DNA of 64,000 bases from contig JACKQL020000008.1 of the NCBI GenBank assembly GCA_018296165.2, positions 310,001 to 374,000 of the forward strand. Direction: 5' to 3'. The notes beneath the pieces were generated by a model. That model was not told the origin of the DNA, searched no databases, and saw only the letters and a program-made list of their open reading frames with translations. The translations under genes and the position numbers were made by a program. This DNA is from Termitomyces sp. T153. Its lineage: Eukaryota > Basidiomycota > Agaricomycetes > Agaricales > Lyophyllaceae. Within the stretch, counting starts at the first letter, position 1. Every line of letters starts with the position of its first letter. Below, one piece after another: positions 9,833 to 20,140 of the stretch.

Positions 9833-11739
9833 ATGAAAAATTTAACAGACTATGTACGCCGTTTGGCTTCTGGAGACAAAACTCGCTTTAGAGATGAAAC
9901 ATTGAACTTAGAACTGGGTATGTATCAAGACGTTGCTATGGAGTACCGACGTCGGCAGCGACAGTTACGATTTCAGACCTGGTGTATCTTACTGACCAAG
10001 TGACCATCATGGGCTATCCTGCAGAAGGGGTGGAAGGATGGTATCGCAATCGCCGTGAAGATGCCAAGAAGTTTCTAGAACACCGTCATGGTCAGAATTT
10101 CTGGGTCTTCAACTTCTGCCCAATCCGGGAGAACTCCTATGACAAGAGTATCTTTGGAGGACGAGTCAGTCGATTTCCGTTTCCTGACCATCAGTACGAT
10201 ACTGTGATGCTTAGAGCGCCTCACTCGATACTAACTTCTGACTTAGTGCACCTCCATTGGCATTCATGCTTCTTGTAGCACGTGAAATGGGAGCGTGGCT
10301 TCACGGTTGCCCTGAGCGAATAGCTGTTTTCCATTGCAAAGGCATGTATGCCATCGAGCTCCTAATTTTTCTTTTCTTCCCTACTCAAATTGTGGATACT
10401 CAGCCTAGCCGGAAAGGTCAGATCAGGAACTATGGCCTGTACATATCTCCTTTCTCTCGACAATAATCCTTCTCCCCCGAAACTCCAGCGCAACTACAGT
10501 GCTAAAGAACGAGCTCAACTACGAGCTGAAGAAGCCATGTACGTTGTTCCAGAGGGTGATGATACTGACTCCGGTTCTGATTATAAGAACGCCGACATAC
10601 CAGACGCTGAAGATGTATCCGCCACCTCCTCACACCCCAAAAAGCACCATTCAGACACACTCAATACAGTCTTCGACCTTCATAACTCTCGTCGAATGAA
10701 ACGTTCGTCTTCACCTGGGAAGAAAGCGAAACAAGGCGTAAGTATCCCGAGCCCAAGACGTTGGCTATCCCACGGGGCGCTTCTCCTCTCCCACACCGCT
10801 CCAGCACACTTGTGGGCAGTGCCGCCGATTTTCAGTCCCAAAGTATGGCTCACGCAGATCAAGCTGCGTATGCTGCCGACGTCGACTGCAAGAGTCAGTC
10901 TCGTACGTGCGGCAAGCGTTGCCCAAAAACGCTCCCGAGCGTAAGAATGCCCACGTGTGGGCGTCTCTGGCGTGATACGATGACGAATTAGTTAATGTGC
11001 TAGAGGAGTGGGAACGACAAACACGGGACGAGAATGGGCGTATGGGGAAACGACGGACTGATACAGATCATTTTGACGAGCAGAATATAAGAGACTTATT
11101 CAAGGATGGAAGGCGGGATAAGAAAAAGATGGTGAAGACTTTTGCCCGGATGGGTGCGGTAGGAGACTCGGCGACTTTGAGGGAGAGAGGTGAAGGCGAG
11201 GTAACAACAGAACTCTGGACAATTGCGGATATACTAATGCTCAAGTTTATCAGGGCGACAAAATAGACGTCTTTACGCTGTCATTGTTCGATATACAAGC
11301 TTGTAACACGTTTCGAGACAAGCTTGAAGAAAAAGACGAGCTCAGCTCTGATGATGTCGAAGGTCATGCCTCATCAGAAACCGAGTCACTGTATGACATT
11401 ACACAAAATCCGAAGGAATGTGGTATTGTACTTGATGCGGGACGTGAGGTTCACATCAAGTTCTGGATGGGTTAAGTGTTCATGGGCTGGCTTTGGCTCA
11501 TTCCCACTTTTCATATGATGCCTCCATCAGAAGGATCGACGAAGCTTCGTCTCAGGCGCAAAGAACTTGACTTCCCGCTTGGTCTCGGAAGTGCAATCGT
11601 TGATGTGGAACTAGATATTGAGTGGCTGTCAAAGGAAGATGCTCAGATGGTGCAGCCTTCTGCTCGTCATGAACAAACGGTTCGAAGATGGATTGGAAAC
11701 TACAGTGATACCCGTGGAGACTCAAACTTTGATTGAAGA
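9833..11739 (+). pseudogene. TEP1: PTEN/TEP1-like phosphoinositide phosphatase gene, probably inactivated
   Basis: The family removes the 3-phosphate of PIP3 at the plasma membrane. The start MKNLTDYVRRLASGDKTRF (9833) is followed by exons 9833-9917, 9977-10193, 10247-10341 and from 10409. They give the PTEN N-terminus (LVYLTDQVTIMGYPAEG, NRREDAKKFLEHRHG), the dual-specificity block and the P-loop HCKAGKVRSGT. The intron inside the P-loop (10342-10408) uses GC..AG. The Gly equivalent to human PTEN Gly129 is Val. C2-domain-like blocks follow (GVSIPSPRRWL, DFPLGLGSAIVDVE). Two stops interrupt the family reading: TGA at about 10973, where SLARYDDELV is expected, and TAA at 11473 inside WMGQVFMGWLW. 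There is also an apparent frame change near 10910 and possibly another near 11660. An intron spanning the first stop cannot be excluded, but none that also explains the conserved downstream reading was found. I therefore call it a damaged gene with moderate certainty. Confidence 0.75.
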
Positions 11740-12621
11740 CGCTGGTGTAGCTCGGAATGGGCTCTGGAATGATGCGGTTTTTGTCAACGTAAGGGCATGA
11801 TCAATGCACACCAATGTAACTTTGCCAGCTGATACTACAAACAGATATTTGTTGAAAGTCGTAGTGCGCTCATAAGATAGAGTCAATCAGTCTTTGTGGG
11901 ATCTATCTCTTTCCATGCCAAGTGAGATGGATCGATACGGTCTATCTCATATGAGTGGTAACTCAGACAATTCGCGCTTCTGCTCTGATTAAAGTGACAA
12001 GTGGAGCGACTAACCATGATGATTTACAGTACGAAGACCATCAGAAAAAGCTTCAAGTCGAGCCTCTATGACCATAGGAGAAGACCTAAAAGGTTTTATT
12101 ACTCTTGTTTAACCTTTCTCTATTTACAGCGCAACGGGACATCTGATGTTTGTGACCCAGAGAAGTAGCGAGCTGAGTGAAAACGTGTTTCAAGTTTGAT
12201 CATCTGCAGAACTACGGTTTGGATGGCCTATATTCTGTTCGAGTGAGTCAGTTGCTGTGATCAAACCATGGGATGTCGTGTGCTCTTCTGCTTGGATGTG
12301 ACAAGGGAAGTTCGTGTTCATGCCGTTGTGACTTGTTTGTGGTTGTGGCGAAGCGTGGAGAAAGAAGTCAATCAAGGTGTAATCAAGCTTGTTGCCAAAC
12401 AACGCGTCGCGATCACGCGACTTGCATACGACTTCACCACGCTCGAGTTCAAATCTGGACAATAACCACAATAATTGAATATGTAATTAAATTGTACATT
12501 GATTGCATGACTGTCCATAGGAAGTCTTGCAATTCATCGTGATAGCCCATATGCATGCCTACCAACGACGGGCACTCTGGATGTGATTGCATATCCATTT
12601 GCCCAAAGATCTCGAAGAGAA
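11740..12621. other. Intergenic region, no gene recognised
   Basis: This lies between the 3' ends of the TEP1-like gene and the cyclin gene. Short frames exist on both strands at 12190-12540 but have no domain or splice support. The composition is host-like and contains CpG. It probably holds two 3' UTRs and spacer sequence. Confidence 0.4.
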
Positions 12622-14426
12622 TCAAGATTTAGCAGTCACATCAGCCTCACGTTTCTGGCGCTCATGTACGATTTCCGCCTTCAGGCCAGATAGTTCGCTC
12701 TTCAAGTCAATGATGGCGTTCTCCGGCCAGCGTTCCAGCACCCAGTGGCGCATGAAGGCACTGCACTACATTGGGGAGATCGCTTCAGTCAAACGCGGAA
12801 TCCATTGGTGGGACACACCTTGAGGTATCGCCTGTGAGCATATTTCTTGAACAAAGACTCATGCCGAATAGGCTTCAGAATATAATTAATCATAACGTTG
12901 GCCGTAGGTAGGAGCTCCTCTTCAGAGTATGTCGAGTAGTGCACCAAGTTCGGAGTCTATCATTTGATGGACACGTCAACACCACATTCCCTACTGAAAC
13001 ATCAAATGGCTTACCCATACTTCCCGACCCAGCACTAACCTTCCGAGCCACATCGCTGCCGCTGCCAGCAGTGACGGGAGTGTACCCACAAGACGCCACT
13101 CCAAGCACCCGATCTCAATCAAATACTTCCCCACGGTCCGTGCTTGGATGTCACAATCGTCCGCCTTACTACCGCGGCGTAGCCAGCCCATAGGCCCAGG
13201 GTAACGAAGGTCCCATTCGAGTGTCCTCAGGATGTATCGCTCGGCTTTGAGGATTTCATCCACGGTATATTGCTTCTCTGCGAGGGACGCGATTTCTGCT
13301 ACAGAGGGTGCGTAAGTTTCCTCAAATTTAGCTGCAATGAAGAACGCAGTGATTCCGACAAGCTGTAACTTGGTAACAGAGATAGGGCGAAGGGAGAGGA
13401 AGCGATCGAGGATGTTTGTGAAGAGGAAGAGGGTCTCTTGGAGTAGGTTGAAACGCGCATGTACTTGTAGTACCCAGTCTACTAGGATAGCACGTTTTTC
13501 CCAGTCGAGCTCGGGTTGGCTCGTCATATAGCTTGGGTTCGGTCGCGTTTGTATCTGTCAAGGACCCATCAGAGAGCGTAGCTTAGAGCTTTATACAAAA
13601 AATAATGTGTACCTCAACCTCCTTGAGATAGACACACACTTCAGTAACATATTCGCTAACCATCATCGGGTCGTCCCAGTCGCCCGCGTCGAGATCATCC
13701 CACTCCTGTTTTTCTCTTGTTGCATCGACCTCGGCCTCGACCTCGTGATCGATGTCGACGAGTTCGGCAGCAATTTTGTCTGCCTCAGCCTGAGAGTCAT
13801 CTTCGATTCGTCGCGTTGACTCTTCCGTGTGACGTCTCTTTGCAGCTCTACTGTTCTCTGCCTCGTCGATCACTCTCAAGGAGGTTTTACGTGGAAACAC
13901 AGTCGGACGCGCGACTTGAGCAGTGGACGTCGAATCAATGGCGCTATGGTTAACAATCGTGCTGTAGCTCACGCTCCTCAATGACCTATGCGTCGCTGCT
14001 GCAGGATTCGGACGATTCACGATTTTCCCAAAAGGTTTCGGTTTCGCTGACACCCCTTTCTCCCCGACTTCTTCTTTCTCCTTCTCCTTCTCCTTCCCCT
14101 TTCCTATATCCTTCGGTTTCCTATTGTTATTCGATACCCCAGTGACCTCCACCAGTACCTCACGTTTTCTCTTCCCAACAGCCTTCTCCTCGCCCGCTTT
14201 AACCTTGCCGGCCAATAGACCGATAGTGGTCTGACGACCAGTCGTCGCGTCAGTGGCACCAGCTTTGACACGCGCAAGAACTCTCGAAGATCGGGCATTG
14301 GCATTTTCGTTATCTTTTGCAGTGCTCCGTGCAATCCGGGTCGTGCGTCGTACCTACCGAATCATAAGTAGGTGAGCGTTCAATCAGAAGATGTAACAAA
14401 AAAAAACTGACTGGTATATTCGACAT
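12622..14426 (-). CDS. B-type (mitotic) cyclin
   Basis: This is a CDK-activating cyclin of G2/M. The first exon encodes MSNIP (start 14426). After an intron, VRRTTRIARSTAKDNENANA begins a long, charged, disordered N-terminal region with runs of Lys/Glu (14060-14160) and an acidic EWDDLDAGDWDDP stretch. After another intron comes the cyclin box: ELDWEKRAILVDWVLQVHAR, FLFTNILDRFLSLRPI, LQLVGITAFFIAAKFEE, and YTVDEILKAERYILRTLEWD. The C-terminal cyclin fold follows: YLIEIGCLEWRLVGTLPSLL, YSEEELLPTANVMINYI, then, after a last intron, FMRHWVLERWPENAIIDL, ending at 12622. MRAILVDW-type and KFEE-type motifs place it with Clb/Cdc13 cyclins. No perfect RxxLxxxxN destruction box was seen by eye. It appears intact. 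Confidence 0.93.
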
Positions 14427-15155
14427 TGCCTGCTTAGAATACTGAAAGACTATCCGAGAGATGTAAAGCTAGATGAGATATTAAACAGAGATCTCGTTTT
14501 CGTATGGATTGGTGAGAACAAGAAGCGCCATCCAAAGCTTCTTCAAATGACAAAACAAAGCATACACAAACAATAGGAACGCGCATAATCACGTGAGAAC
14601 GCGTCGCGTCGACGTGATTAATTACTGGCGCGTTTCCACGTTTCTTTCTCCCAAACATTTTTTCATGCTTCAGGTCTATCTCACGTTCACCAGGACCTTC
14701 CAGCTTATCGCATCCCTTGCATACTTCTTGTGCACCGATCAATGAAATTTAAGTCTCGGGGCCAGGGTGACATCATCTGATTAACTTGCAGTTACTTTGG
14801 ATTCAGACTGTGCCGACACCTTTACAAACTTCGATTCACCATTTTCATTCATGTCATCGTTGCTAGCTTTACTTCAGAGCTACCTGTCGCAGCCGTAAAT
14901 CCACTACCCAACACCCCACATTAACCCCATTCGTGTGTATAATCCCCTTCAAACGTCACATCATGGGTCAAGGGGTAAAGAAAAAATACCTGCATAATGC
15001 AGGTGTGTGTGTGTCAACAATCCCAAAAACCATATTTGTGAACGTCAACGATATTGATGATGTAATGTAGCAATGAAGACATGGTAATGAGAATGAAACA
15101 ATGCAAAGGGACAGCTCCAGAGTTTGATACACGAAGAAAGCGATAGCAACAAAGC
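14427..15155. promoter_or_regulatory. Cyclin upstream region with CACGTG and MCB-like (ACGCGT) sites, and OLE1 3' flank
   Basis: About 730 bases without a gene. Between 14590 and 14604, about 165-180 bases upstream of the cyclin start codon, a CACGTG palindrome (14590-14595) is followed by ACGCGT (14599-14604). ACGCGT is the core of the MluI cell-cycle box bound by MBF in fungi. CACGTG is a bHLH site. The spot is unusually CpG-dense (ACGCGTCGCGTCGACG). Function is inferred from motif and position only. The rest holds the downstream flank of OLE1; nothing else was recognised. Confidence 0.35.
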
Positions 15156-16792
15156 TTAATAATACGCCATGCCCTCACCATCCGAATAGGCTGTGCTACT
15201 GCCGTACGGCGAGCTCAGTTCGGTGTATCGCGCGATCTTCAGGCGCTGGCTGGGTGGGATAGCCTTATCTTCCAGGCCGTGGGGATGTCCACCATGTAAG
15301 ACACCAACACGCTTCATTGCGAGGAGCTGGATAAAGGTCTCGTCAGTAAGTTGTATTCTGTATTCTGACTGTATAAGAGAAACTCGCGTTGTGTGCAGCA
15401 TTTGAATGGTCATAGACACCGCCAAAGAACGCGGTTGTCGCGTCCTTGCCAATCATCTTGATCAGGAGGTGTGCGCCACCAGGATGCTCCTCGATGAAAT
15501 TCGAAACGTCATGGATGAATCCAGAAATGAGGATCAGAGGTCGCTTCGACGATTGCTCTTGGACTGGGAGAGAATTAGTCGTTGATTCCAAAGAGTGTTG
15601 CATGAGAGCGTACAGGACTCCCAAGAAATGACGGGAAGATCGTCGCTGTTACTCGGCCACCTAAGTTCCTCCTGTGTCTCGCGAAGTTTCTTGAGCTGCA
15701 TGGTGAGCTGTCCCTTGCGCACTTCGTTATCAGGGAAGACCTTAAGATGGCTAGCGAGGCCGAACTTCTGCATGACCCAGATGAACCACTTAGTAGGGTC
15801 ATATTGGTACCACTTGATGGCGTTGCGGTAGTCCATTGGGAACTGGTGGTGGAAGTTGTGGTAGCCTTCACCAATGGTAACGAGAGCGGTGACGAGGTGA
15901 TCACGGGGAGTGTGCTTGTCATCGAAAGGAGTGTCGCCGAGCCAATGCGCGAGGGAGTTGACGCAGAAAGTCGACTGTTCAATCGTGAGTCCAAAACAAA
16001 GAAATTGAAAAAAAACGCACGTGATGAACAAAGCATAACCGTAGGACACCCGCGTAAACATAGCCACCCTTCGCGTCGCCCCATAACAGCCAAGGAATCA
16101 TTGTCGGGATAACAAAGCCCATGAGAAGGATGAGAGTAAGGTAATTCCTATGTTGCCACTTGACGACAGTGTTCTTGCTCAAATCACTGACGTCCGCAAC
16201 TCCAGGTTTACGGCGAGGCTTGATAAGCATCCAGCCCATATGGCTCCAGAGGAAACCCCTATGCGCATTATATGGGTCAAGGTCGGTGTCAGTGTAGCGG
16301 TGATGAGCCCGATGGCCACGCGACCACCACTTAATAGAACCTTCGACGGCACCCGCACCCACCATGGCCAAAAAGTATTCTAGAGGCTTTGACGCGTTGT
16401 ATGATCGGTGGGCCCAGAGACGGTGGTAACCCGCAGTAATGCCTGAGTTTCTGTAAGCATACAATTCAATTTATGTGTTGGTGAGGCCTACCAAGCCCTG
16501 TGACATAGTAGTAAAAGATGGAAAATAGGAACGTCTGCCAGCGCAGCTTGACGTAGCAGGCACCGATTATACCAATGATGGGTGTGACGGTAAGGATAGT
16601 AAAGCTGAGCCAGTTGATTTCGTTCTTCCAGTTCGACCATTTGAATGGAGGGAGCGGCTTTTGGGTTTTGAGTGTATGAGCAACATAATTATCGGGGATG
16701 TCAATGTCGGCGGGAGTCTCGTCGTTGCGCTTTGGCTTGTCGTCGACCTTGCCCGGTGGAGGGGATGCCTTGCGTGGACGGACGTCAGACAT
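15156..16792 (-). CDS. OLE1: Stearoyl-CoA (acyl-CoA delta-9) desaturase with C-terminal cytochrome b5 domain
   Basis: This ER membrane enzyme inserts the delta-9 double bond into palmitoyl- and stearoyl-CoA, using its fused cytochrome b5 as electron donor. The start is [14 protein letters not shown] (16792). The transmembrane segment [16 protein letters not shown] precedes the three histidine boxes: [10 protein letters not shown] (HxxxxH), HRAHHRYTD (HxxHH) and [12 protein letters not shown] (HxxHH). They are followed by [19 protein letters not shown]. After an intron that restores WESFQEQ comes the b5 fold with its haem signature ([19 protein letters not shown]). The end is [22 protein letters not shown] and a short tail to 15156. 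Five exons are separated by short introns. All histidines expected in the family are present, so the gene looks functional. Confidence 0.97.
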
Positions 16793-17235
16793 GAGGGAAG
16801 GGGGAACGGGTTCACGACAAATTCTAAATTGATTAGCCGGCTTTATAGTTTTCACAAGCCCGTTTTTTGGGGTTACGCTCTGGGCCGAGTCTGTCATCCA
16901 ATTCACCCGGCTCTCCCCCACTTTTTTTGGTCCGGGTGTTCTTGGCCCCGTCCAGACATCTTCGTAGCTCGCAGCAGTCGGTGTCGGCCAGTCTAGTCGT
17001 TGAGGCGCTGGTGACCCGACTTGAAAGTGGATCATGTAGCCACGTGGACCATTTGATGTTGGGGTAACGCTGATGGACTCTCTTCACTCATGTGAGTGAA
17101 TCCATTTTAACGATCGACAATGATCCCTAGGCAACTCAATACTTATTGTCCTTTCACAAATCAATGGAAAATGTCTCATCAACGACTTAGATGTGAGCCG
17201 GTCGTAGTGACCTGCTTATTAGCTTTCTTCCAAGG
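16793..17235. other. OLE1 upstream region
   Basis: This is the 5' flank of the desaturase gene. The minus-strand frame is open upstream of Met at 16792 as far as 17035, but family alignment from memory favours the MSDV start, so it is treated as 5' UTR. No sterol or fatty-acid response element is recognised. Confidence 0.4.
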
Positions 17236-17351
17236 ATCGACTCATTACAGTACAAACATTTGTAATCGACTCCTTACAGCACAAACATTTGTAATCGACT
17301 CCTTACAGCACAAACACTTCTAATCGACTCATTACAGCACAAACATTTGTA
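17236..17351. repeat. Four-copy 29-bp tandem repeat
   Basis: Four consecutive units of exactly 29 bases start at 17236, 17265, 17294 and 17323. The unit begins ATCGACTCCTTACAGCACAA and ends with CATTTGTA. Copies differ by one to a few substitutions, for example CACTTCTA in copy 3 and a T in copy 1. The array lies upstream of OLE1, at the border with the duplicated amidase relic. Confidence 0.9.
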
Positions 17352-17529
17352 CGCGGTTCATTTTGAGGCACCTTCCGTGAAATGGACTGAGATACGAAGA
17401 ACAGCCTTCCGACCTGTGATCGCGATGTAAGTAACGGGTTTTGACCGCGCTGGGGCGCCCGTCCGTCCTTCCGCTTCAATGCGCCTCGCTCAAGTATTTC
17501 TTGAATCGCATTTTGACCCATATATGAAT

Positions 17530-18125
17530 GTGTCACTTCGCGAGCTAACTTTGTTGGAAGGTGAGGGCACGCAAAATTCGTCGTACAAATCGCTCGCGCT
17601 GGCAGAAAGACGTCGTCACTCTGTTAATCTACTTTCGGGCCCCGGACCCAGTCACATTGAAACAGGTCAGCCTGAGCCCTGCCATTCTTCGCAGCAGATC
17701 TTCCATAAGTATCGCAAATGTTGCCGTTACCGCGTGTGTTATCATCACGGGTGCAGCACCGTTAACGTTTATCGCAATGAATTCCTCATCCCTGTCAAAC
17801 CTTTTTACAAACGATAGCAAAGCAGATCTTCACCATGTTCGACCAGGTTATACAGTTTCTGGCTCCAGCCTTTTCAAAATGACGGGAGACTGGATGACGG
17901 AAACCGTGTGTTATAGAAGTAAGATGGAATACGAATTGATCTTTCTCAACAAATTTGAGAGCAACACTTGGCTCGAGGCAGTGGACGTTCCTTGTAACGT
18001 CAGAGTCAACGCTTCGCCATTGTGAACATGCTGGCGATCAGTTGCATGCAGTAAAGCGCAGAAAATATAAACTCAGAAACGAGTGGGAATTAGTGGTTAT
18101 TTTTAGGCATGTGTACTAGTTATAA
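17530..18125 (-). pseudogene. Collapsed duplicate of the HDAC-amidase intergenic region and amidase gene
   Basis: Piecewise similarity in the same orientation and order to the 55.6-58.8 kb interval. Positions 17665-17810 match 55775-55915, sharing CAGCCTGAGCC, ATCGCGAATGT-like and CATCACGGG..CAGCAC words. Positions 17840-17895 match 56980-57045 within the amidase coding region (CTGGCTCCAGC, TTTTC.AAATGACG.GAG). Positions 17900-18010 match 57190-57305 (GGAAACCGT, GATCT.TCTCAA, TGTAACGTCAGAG). Positions 18020-18120 match 58562-58750 upstream of the amidase start (GTGAACATGCTGGCGA, AAATATAAACTCAGAAAC, GGCATGTGTA). About 3.1 kb is represented here by about 0.6 kb, so large internal deletions have removed the catalytic core. 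It encodes nothing usable. Confidence 0.7.
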
Positions 18126-18337
18126 GCGGCGTCAAGCGTCAGTCCCCGACTCATGAATTAAGGAGATTACAATACATTACATTAAATTGTGCTGTATGTA
18201 CATTTTCAGGTTCAAATATCATATGATGGTTAAGTTACGCAAACGATGATCATCTTTTATGCTCCATGCATGAGCATCACCATCATCAGCCATTGGATTT
18301 ACACCTTTGCCAGCTGTATTTCATGATGCTTGAAGAT
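18126..18337. other. AT-rich junction between the amidase relic and the Helitron fragment
   Basis: No gene. The sequence becomes AT-rich (ACATTACATTAAATTG) and loses CpG as it approaches the Helitron copy that begins abruptly near 18338. Confidence 0.4.
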
Positions 18338-19603
18338 TTGTCTGCAACACTTTGGCTTCTGCTGTTTGGTCCAATGGAGATGTGGCATTATGTGTAGCAT
18401 CATCTGGGATTGCTGCCTTATTGCTGGAGGGTGGTAGAACTGCACATCTAAGGTTCACAATCCCTATTCCTGCTCTGGATACATCCATTGCCAATATCAA
18501 GAGAAGAACTCAGTTGTCTCAACTCTTACTCCAGACCAAAGGTGTCATCTGGGATGAAGTCCCAATGCAACACAATAATGCCATTGACTCTATGGATTGA
18601 GGGTTCAAAGACATCTTGGAAAAAGGATGTTCCTTTTAGTGGATGGACTGTGGTGTTTGGAGGAGATTTTTGGCAGACTCTTCCAGTTATCCAACAAGGA
18701 CTCAGGCAGCAGATGATTGCTGCTTCACTTAAAAGAGGAAGACTTTGGGATCAGATTCAAGTCTGCTACTTGGTTCAAAACATGAGATTGGATCAGACTC
18801 CTGATAACATTGCTCATACAGCTTGGTTATTGGATGTTGGTGCTGGAAAAAACCTTGGGCCTGGAGAAACAGTACAACTTCCAGAAACTATGATCTGTGA
18901 TGACAATTCTGTCAATGGAACAATCTCTTCCACTTATCCTCATATTGATCACCATCAAGATGATCAATATTACTTGGACTGTACCATTCTTTCTGGCAAG
19001 AACTCTGATGTAGAGGATATCAACTCAGAAGTTCAGCAGAAATGTCCAGGAGAAGAGAAAATCTTGCAGAGTGCAGACTCTATTATATCTGATGATGGGA
19101 ATCCTAATGGCTTTAGATTGTATCCAATGGAATACCTCAACTCTCTCAGAGCCACTAGTTTGCCTTTGGCTAAATTGGGTCTGAGGATTGGTGTTCCTGT
19201 CATGCTGCTCAGGAATCTGGATACAACTAAAGGACTTTGCAATCAGACAAGAATGATTGTCACCCACATCAGCACCAGAGTTCTCAGATGTTGGATCATT
19301 AGTGTGGATGCCAAGTTTGCAGGATCAATTGTTTTGATTCCAAGAATCAACATGGATGTCTTTGAAGAAGATTTGCCAATTCCATTGCACAGGATACAAT
19401 TCCCAGTTCAATTAGCCTTTGCTATGACAATCAACAAGTCTCAGGGTCAGTCAGTCAAGCATGTTGGATTGGACCTTTGATCAGGAGTTTTTGCACATGG
19501 CCAACTTTATGTTGCACTTTCTTGGTGCACATCAGGAGATCATATCAAAGTGATTTTGGACCCAGAAAACAAATCAAGAAAGACTGCAAATATTTTCTAT
19601 TAA
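18338..19603 (+). pseudogene. Helitron PIF1-type DNA helicase, 5'-truncated and frameshifted
   Basis: Superfamily 1 helicase motifs are visible: WDEVPMQH (motif II), VVFGGDFWQTLPVI (motif III region), RLGIRIG-like GLRIGVPVMLLRNLD, and FAMTINKSQGQS near the end. Walker A (present in the other copy) is missing here. Three lesions are visible. TGA near 18598 stands where Arg is expected after DSMD. A one-base insertion in the A-run at about 18620 moves the reading to the long 330-codon frame. TGA at 19478 interrupts the expected DLRSGVF. The downstream SWCTSGDH has Trp where the family has Arg. The first and third stops and the Trp fit CGA to TGA and CGG to TGG. It could not make a working helicase. 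Confidence 0.9.
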
Positions 19604-19919
19604 GAAATCCTGAATTCTAAATGGTTCAGAAATGTGAGTGTGACTTTTTTTGAATTGAAGCAACAAATTGCTAACTTCTATGAACTTCAGCACCTAATGT
19701 CTATAGCTGGACCATGTAGTATAGATATTTTTAATGGTTTACAAATGTAAGTGTGACAGTTTAAATAATTGCTTGGTTAGTAGTAACTTTTTTAATTTTC
19801 AGCATCTCTAATATATACCAGTGGACATTGTAATATTTTGTTAATAATGTGATATGGATACATGATTGGTTTATACATGAAATCTCAGTGTTTGAATTGT
19901 AAGAGAAAAGTGACACTTA

Positions 19920-20095
19920 GTCAACAAAATACAAAGACCTAACCAAACAAAGTGAGGTTGGGTCTGGGGCTTAGCATTGAGTTTGAAATACAAGGACCTA
20001 ATCAAATGAAGTGAGGTTGGGTCTGAATCTTAGCATTGAATTAACAAATACAAAGACCTCACTGAACAAAGTGAGGTTGGGTCTGGGACTTGGCA
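19920..20095. repeat. Three-unit 58-60 bp minisatellite at the Helitron 3' side (copy 1)
   Basis: Three units built around CAAAGTGAGGTTGGGTCTGG, each followed by CTTAGCATTGA and AATACAAAGACCTA. The inverted copy near 41 kb has about eleven units of the same motif. Confidence 0.85.
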
Positions 20096-20140
20096 AGAGC
20101 TACAAGCCCATGCCAAAGGCACAGACCATAGCTCATCAAG

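Larger units (their letters stand above)
18338..20140 (+). mobile_element. Helitron fragment, copy 1 (helicase end plus 3' minisatellite)
   Basis: From about 18338 this copy is almost identical, in inverted orientation, to about 40.69-43.02 kb. It starts in the middle of the helicase domain just after the Walker A region, so the 5' part with the Rep domain is missing. The similarity continues past the helicase stop, through the minisatellite, to about 20140. There it fades in a region matching the 40.7 kb end (AAGAGCTACA, AAGGCACAGAC). The block contains essentially no CpG. Confidence 0.9.

Noticed and set aside
12268..12542. Possible tRNA-like or small gene between TEP1 and the cyclin gene
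   Set aside because: A GAGTTCAAATC word resembles a B box, but no acceptor stem or anticodon arm could be built.
15747..16112. 121-codon plus-strand frame opposite OLE1
   Set aside because: It is antisense to the desaturase histidine-box exons and their intron, with no recognisable domain.
16793..17035. Longer N-terminus for the desaturase from ATG at 17035
   Set aside because: The extra 81 residues look unlike OLE1 proteins, while MSDVRPRK matches a usual start.
17236..17351. Array of 29-bp repeats resembling CRISPR repeat length
   Set aside because: The units are directly adjacent with no spacers, and the gene content is clearly eukaryotic.
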